Origin: Synergistota bacterium
Lineage (GTDB): Bacteria > Synergistota > Synergistia > Synergistales > Synergistaceae
Length of the DNA stretch: 64,000 nucleotides
Reading direction: 5' to 3'
NCBI GenBank assembly: GCA_023450745.1
Contig: JAEXGR010000027.1
Location: 1 to 64,000 of the forward strand
The number at the start of each line of letters is the position of its first letter. Position 1 is the stretch's first letter. Positions 62,852 to 64,000 of this stretch are shown in pieces. Made by a program: the position numbers and the translations under genes. The notes beneath the pieces were generated by a model. The model was not told where the DNA came from and did no database searches. It worked only from the letters and a program-made list of their open reading frames with translations.

Positions 62852-63526
62852 TCAAAGCCGCGCGTCAAGGCGAAAAAGCTGGCGCGCCTCGACGCGCATA
62901 ACCTTAAAAGGAACGTCCCGGTTGGAGGCCGCGTGGACCGTATAGCCCTCTTCCAAAGCCAGTTCGTCAATAAAAAACCGCCTGCCGCCGACGGATACGG
63001 CCCTTGTCAAAACCTCCACGGCGGACGGCTCGCGGAGCAGGCCGCTGCCGAACGCCTTCAGCAGCGCCTCCTTGCGCGTCCACAGCCTTAAAAGCTCACG
63101 GGACGGGCGCGCGGACGCTCTAATGCGCGCCGCTTCGCCCGCGGTGAACGCGGCGATATAATCGTCCGCGGACAATTCGCGAAGCGCCTCCGCGTCAATG
63201 CCGACGCGCGCGCCGGCGGAGACGGCGGCCGCGGCCAGCGCCCCCGCGTGCGTCCAGTTGACGTCGCCTCCGCCCTCCGGCAAAAACGGCCGCCCCGCCG
63301 CGTCCTTGCACGGCGACTGGAGAACGCCGCGCGCCGAAAAACCCAGAAGCTGAAGCCCGCACGCCGCGAGCAGCCGGACGGCGGCGCGATTCCGCCTGTC
63401 CTGAGCGCGCAAGAATCTTTCATTTTCCTCGCGGAAATCCGCCGGCAAAAGACGGTACGCGGCCGCCAGATATTCTTCCTCCGCGGCGTCGTCAAATTTG
63501 GTATAAAGAACGAGATTTTCCCTCAC
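62852..63526 (-). CDS. 4'-phosphopantetheinyl transferase, Sfp type
   Basis: Transfers phosphopantetheine from CoA to carrier-protein serines, activating T1 and T2 of the neighbouring synthetase. About 224 residues. Motifs: GRPFLPEGGGDVNWTHAG, ARVGIDAE (Mg ligands Asp/Glu) and WTRKEALLKAFGSGL (the W-x2-K-E-A-x2-K-x2-G signature). It is convergent with the synthetase gene, about 115 bases away. Start taken as GTG 63526 (GGGGGG 8 bases upstream); the frame is open to TTG 63547. The 62736-62851 gap is GC-rich with no clear terminator. Confidence 0.9.
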   Translation of the reverse strand: MRENLVLYTKFDDAAEEEYLAAAYRLLPADFREENERFLRAQDRRNRAAVRLLAACGLQLLGFSARGVLQSPCKDAAGRPFLPEGGGDVNWTHAGALAAAAVSAGARVGIDAEALRELSADDYIAAFTAGEAARIRASARPSRELLRLWTRKEALLKAFGSGLLREPSAVEVLTRAVSVGGRRFFIDELALEEGYTVHAASNRDVPFKVMRVEARQLFRLDARL

Positions 63527-63689
63527 GCGCGGCACCCCCCGCGACAATTATACGCCTGCCGCCGCGCCATCAGAGCCCGGCCCGCGGACATCTGCGGCGG
63601 CAAACACGCGCTGCTGGGGATGCGTTGCATTGAGGGTCGTGGCGTTCAAGCGCAAAAAATAATCTGCTGATGCTCAGCGGTTTTGGTTT

Positions 63690-63792
63690 GCGCCTTTAAA
63701 GCCTCCTTCGCTGAGGCGGCCAGGGAGCCAAGTAGAAAACGCTGATTTGTGCGCTTTTAAAGCCTCCCTCACTGAGGCGGCCAGAGAGCCAA
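63690..63792. repeat. Two tandem copies of a 42-base hairpin repeat
   Basis: Units 63690-63731 and 63751-63792 (GCGCYTTTAAAGCCTCCYTC, CTGAGGCGGCCAGRGAGCC) at a 61-base period with about six differences. Each can fold around CCTC/GAGG. No ORF with a ribosome binding site covers them. Confidence 0.75.
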
Positions 63793-63839
63793 ATCAGTGT
63801 TTTTCTGATTTGTGCGACTCGGCTGGTAGTTACATCAGA

Positions 63840-63891
63840 GGTGGGCCGGCGGCGGATTTTCGTCGGGTCGGAGGGAGTGTTGACGTTGACC
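63840..63891. repeat. Hairpin repeat related to the intron-flanking repeat
   Basis: Reverse-strand relative of 30753-30804 and of the copies near 32884 and 32981: GGTGGGCCGGCGGCGG, a short loop, then GGGTCGGAGGGAGTGTTGAC. Same arm order and length, a few base changes. Confidence 0.78.
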
Positions 63892-63925
63892 CTAATTATA
63901 ACTAAAAGAAGATAAAACATAAAAC

Positions 63926-63985
63926 CAAGGTCAAAACTCCCTCAGCCTCGGCTTCGCCGATCCAGCTCCCTCGGCGAGGGAGCCA
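63926..63985. repeat. Hairpin repeat related to the intron 5' exon
   Basis: AAGGTCAAAACTCCCTCAGC ... CAGCTCCCTCGGCGAGGGAGCC. Read in reverse it matches the repeat into which the group II intron is inserted (30884-30926), but without an intron. Confidence 0.72.
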
Positions 63986-64000
63986 AAAATCTTTGCCAAC

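Noticed and set aside
63690..63792. Possible CRISPR array
   Set aside because: Only two units, imperfect, with a 19-base gap and no cas genes; they are hairpin-forming intergenic repeats.
63696..63920. 74-codon minus-strand frame over the terminal repeats
   Set aside because: Consists of translated repeat units, no ribosome binding site.

Overview
The window looks like chromosome from a Gram-negative-type, amino-acid-fermenting anaerobe. An outer membrane is implied by a TolC-type channel and type I secretion, and by phosphatidylserine synthase and decarboxylase. Amino-acid use is implied by indolepyruvate:ferredoxin oxidoreductase, lysine 6-transaminase and a ferredoxin-linked aldehyde oxidoreductase. 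Gene content and the GC-rich codon use fit Synergistota (a Cloacibacillus-like member of the Synergistaceae). That is an inference from content; no database was searched.

Layout. 1-6567 (+): end of the ribosomal alpha operon (rpsD 3' end, rpoA, rplQ), an ECF transporter energizing module (ecfA1, ecfA2, ecfT), truA, mreB and a YkgJ-type cysteine-cluster protein. A palindromic MITE-like element lies between ecfA2 and ecfT. 6568-20609: metabolic and housekeeping genes (lysine 6-transaminase, a hypoxanthine-DNA glycosylase on -, carAB, an Lrp regulator behind nested palindromes, gyrA, psd-pssA, iorAB). 20718-30314: a secreted four-repeat protein, a LarC2-DUF1653 fusion, a sirtuin, gpsA, an FdhD-like protein, the QueT substrate component, an alpha/beta hydrolase and two YkvI-type membrane paralogues separated by a second copy of the MITE-like element. 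30732-33029: repeat-rich insertion zone containing a group II intron with its maturase. 33232-47575 (-): a type I secretion operon (TolC, ABC exporter, HlyD-type adaptor) ending in a 3108-residue LapA-like adhesin, with a promoter and a terminator-like hairpin in its leader. 47851-51257: a CsoR-family repressor (+), then a polyferredoxin / aldehyde oxidoreductase / MoaD-like operon (-) behind a CRP-type site placed at -41.5. 51551-51637: tRNA-Leu(CAG).

51901-63526 is the most unusual region. It encodes a short leader ORF, an MFS exporter, a GH3-family acyl-adenylating enzyme, and a 2606-residue nonribosomal peptide synthetase of order C-A-T-C-A-T-reductase, with a cyclic-nucleotide-binding-like domain added at its C terminus. 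An Sfp-type phosphopantetheinyl transferase follows on the opposite strand. The architecture predicts an N-acylated dipeptide aldehyde (or a derivative) that is exported. The GH3 enzyme and the C-terminal sensor-like domain have no established role in such pathways. The window ends in a cluster of hairpin-forming intergenic repeats related to those around the intron.
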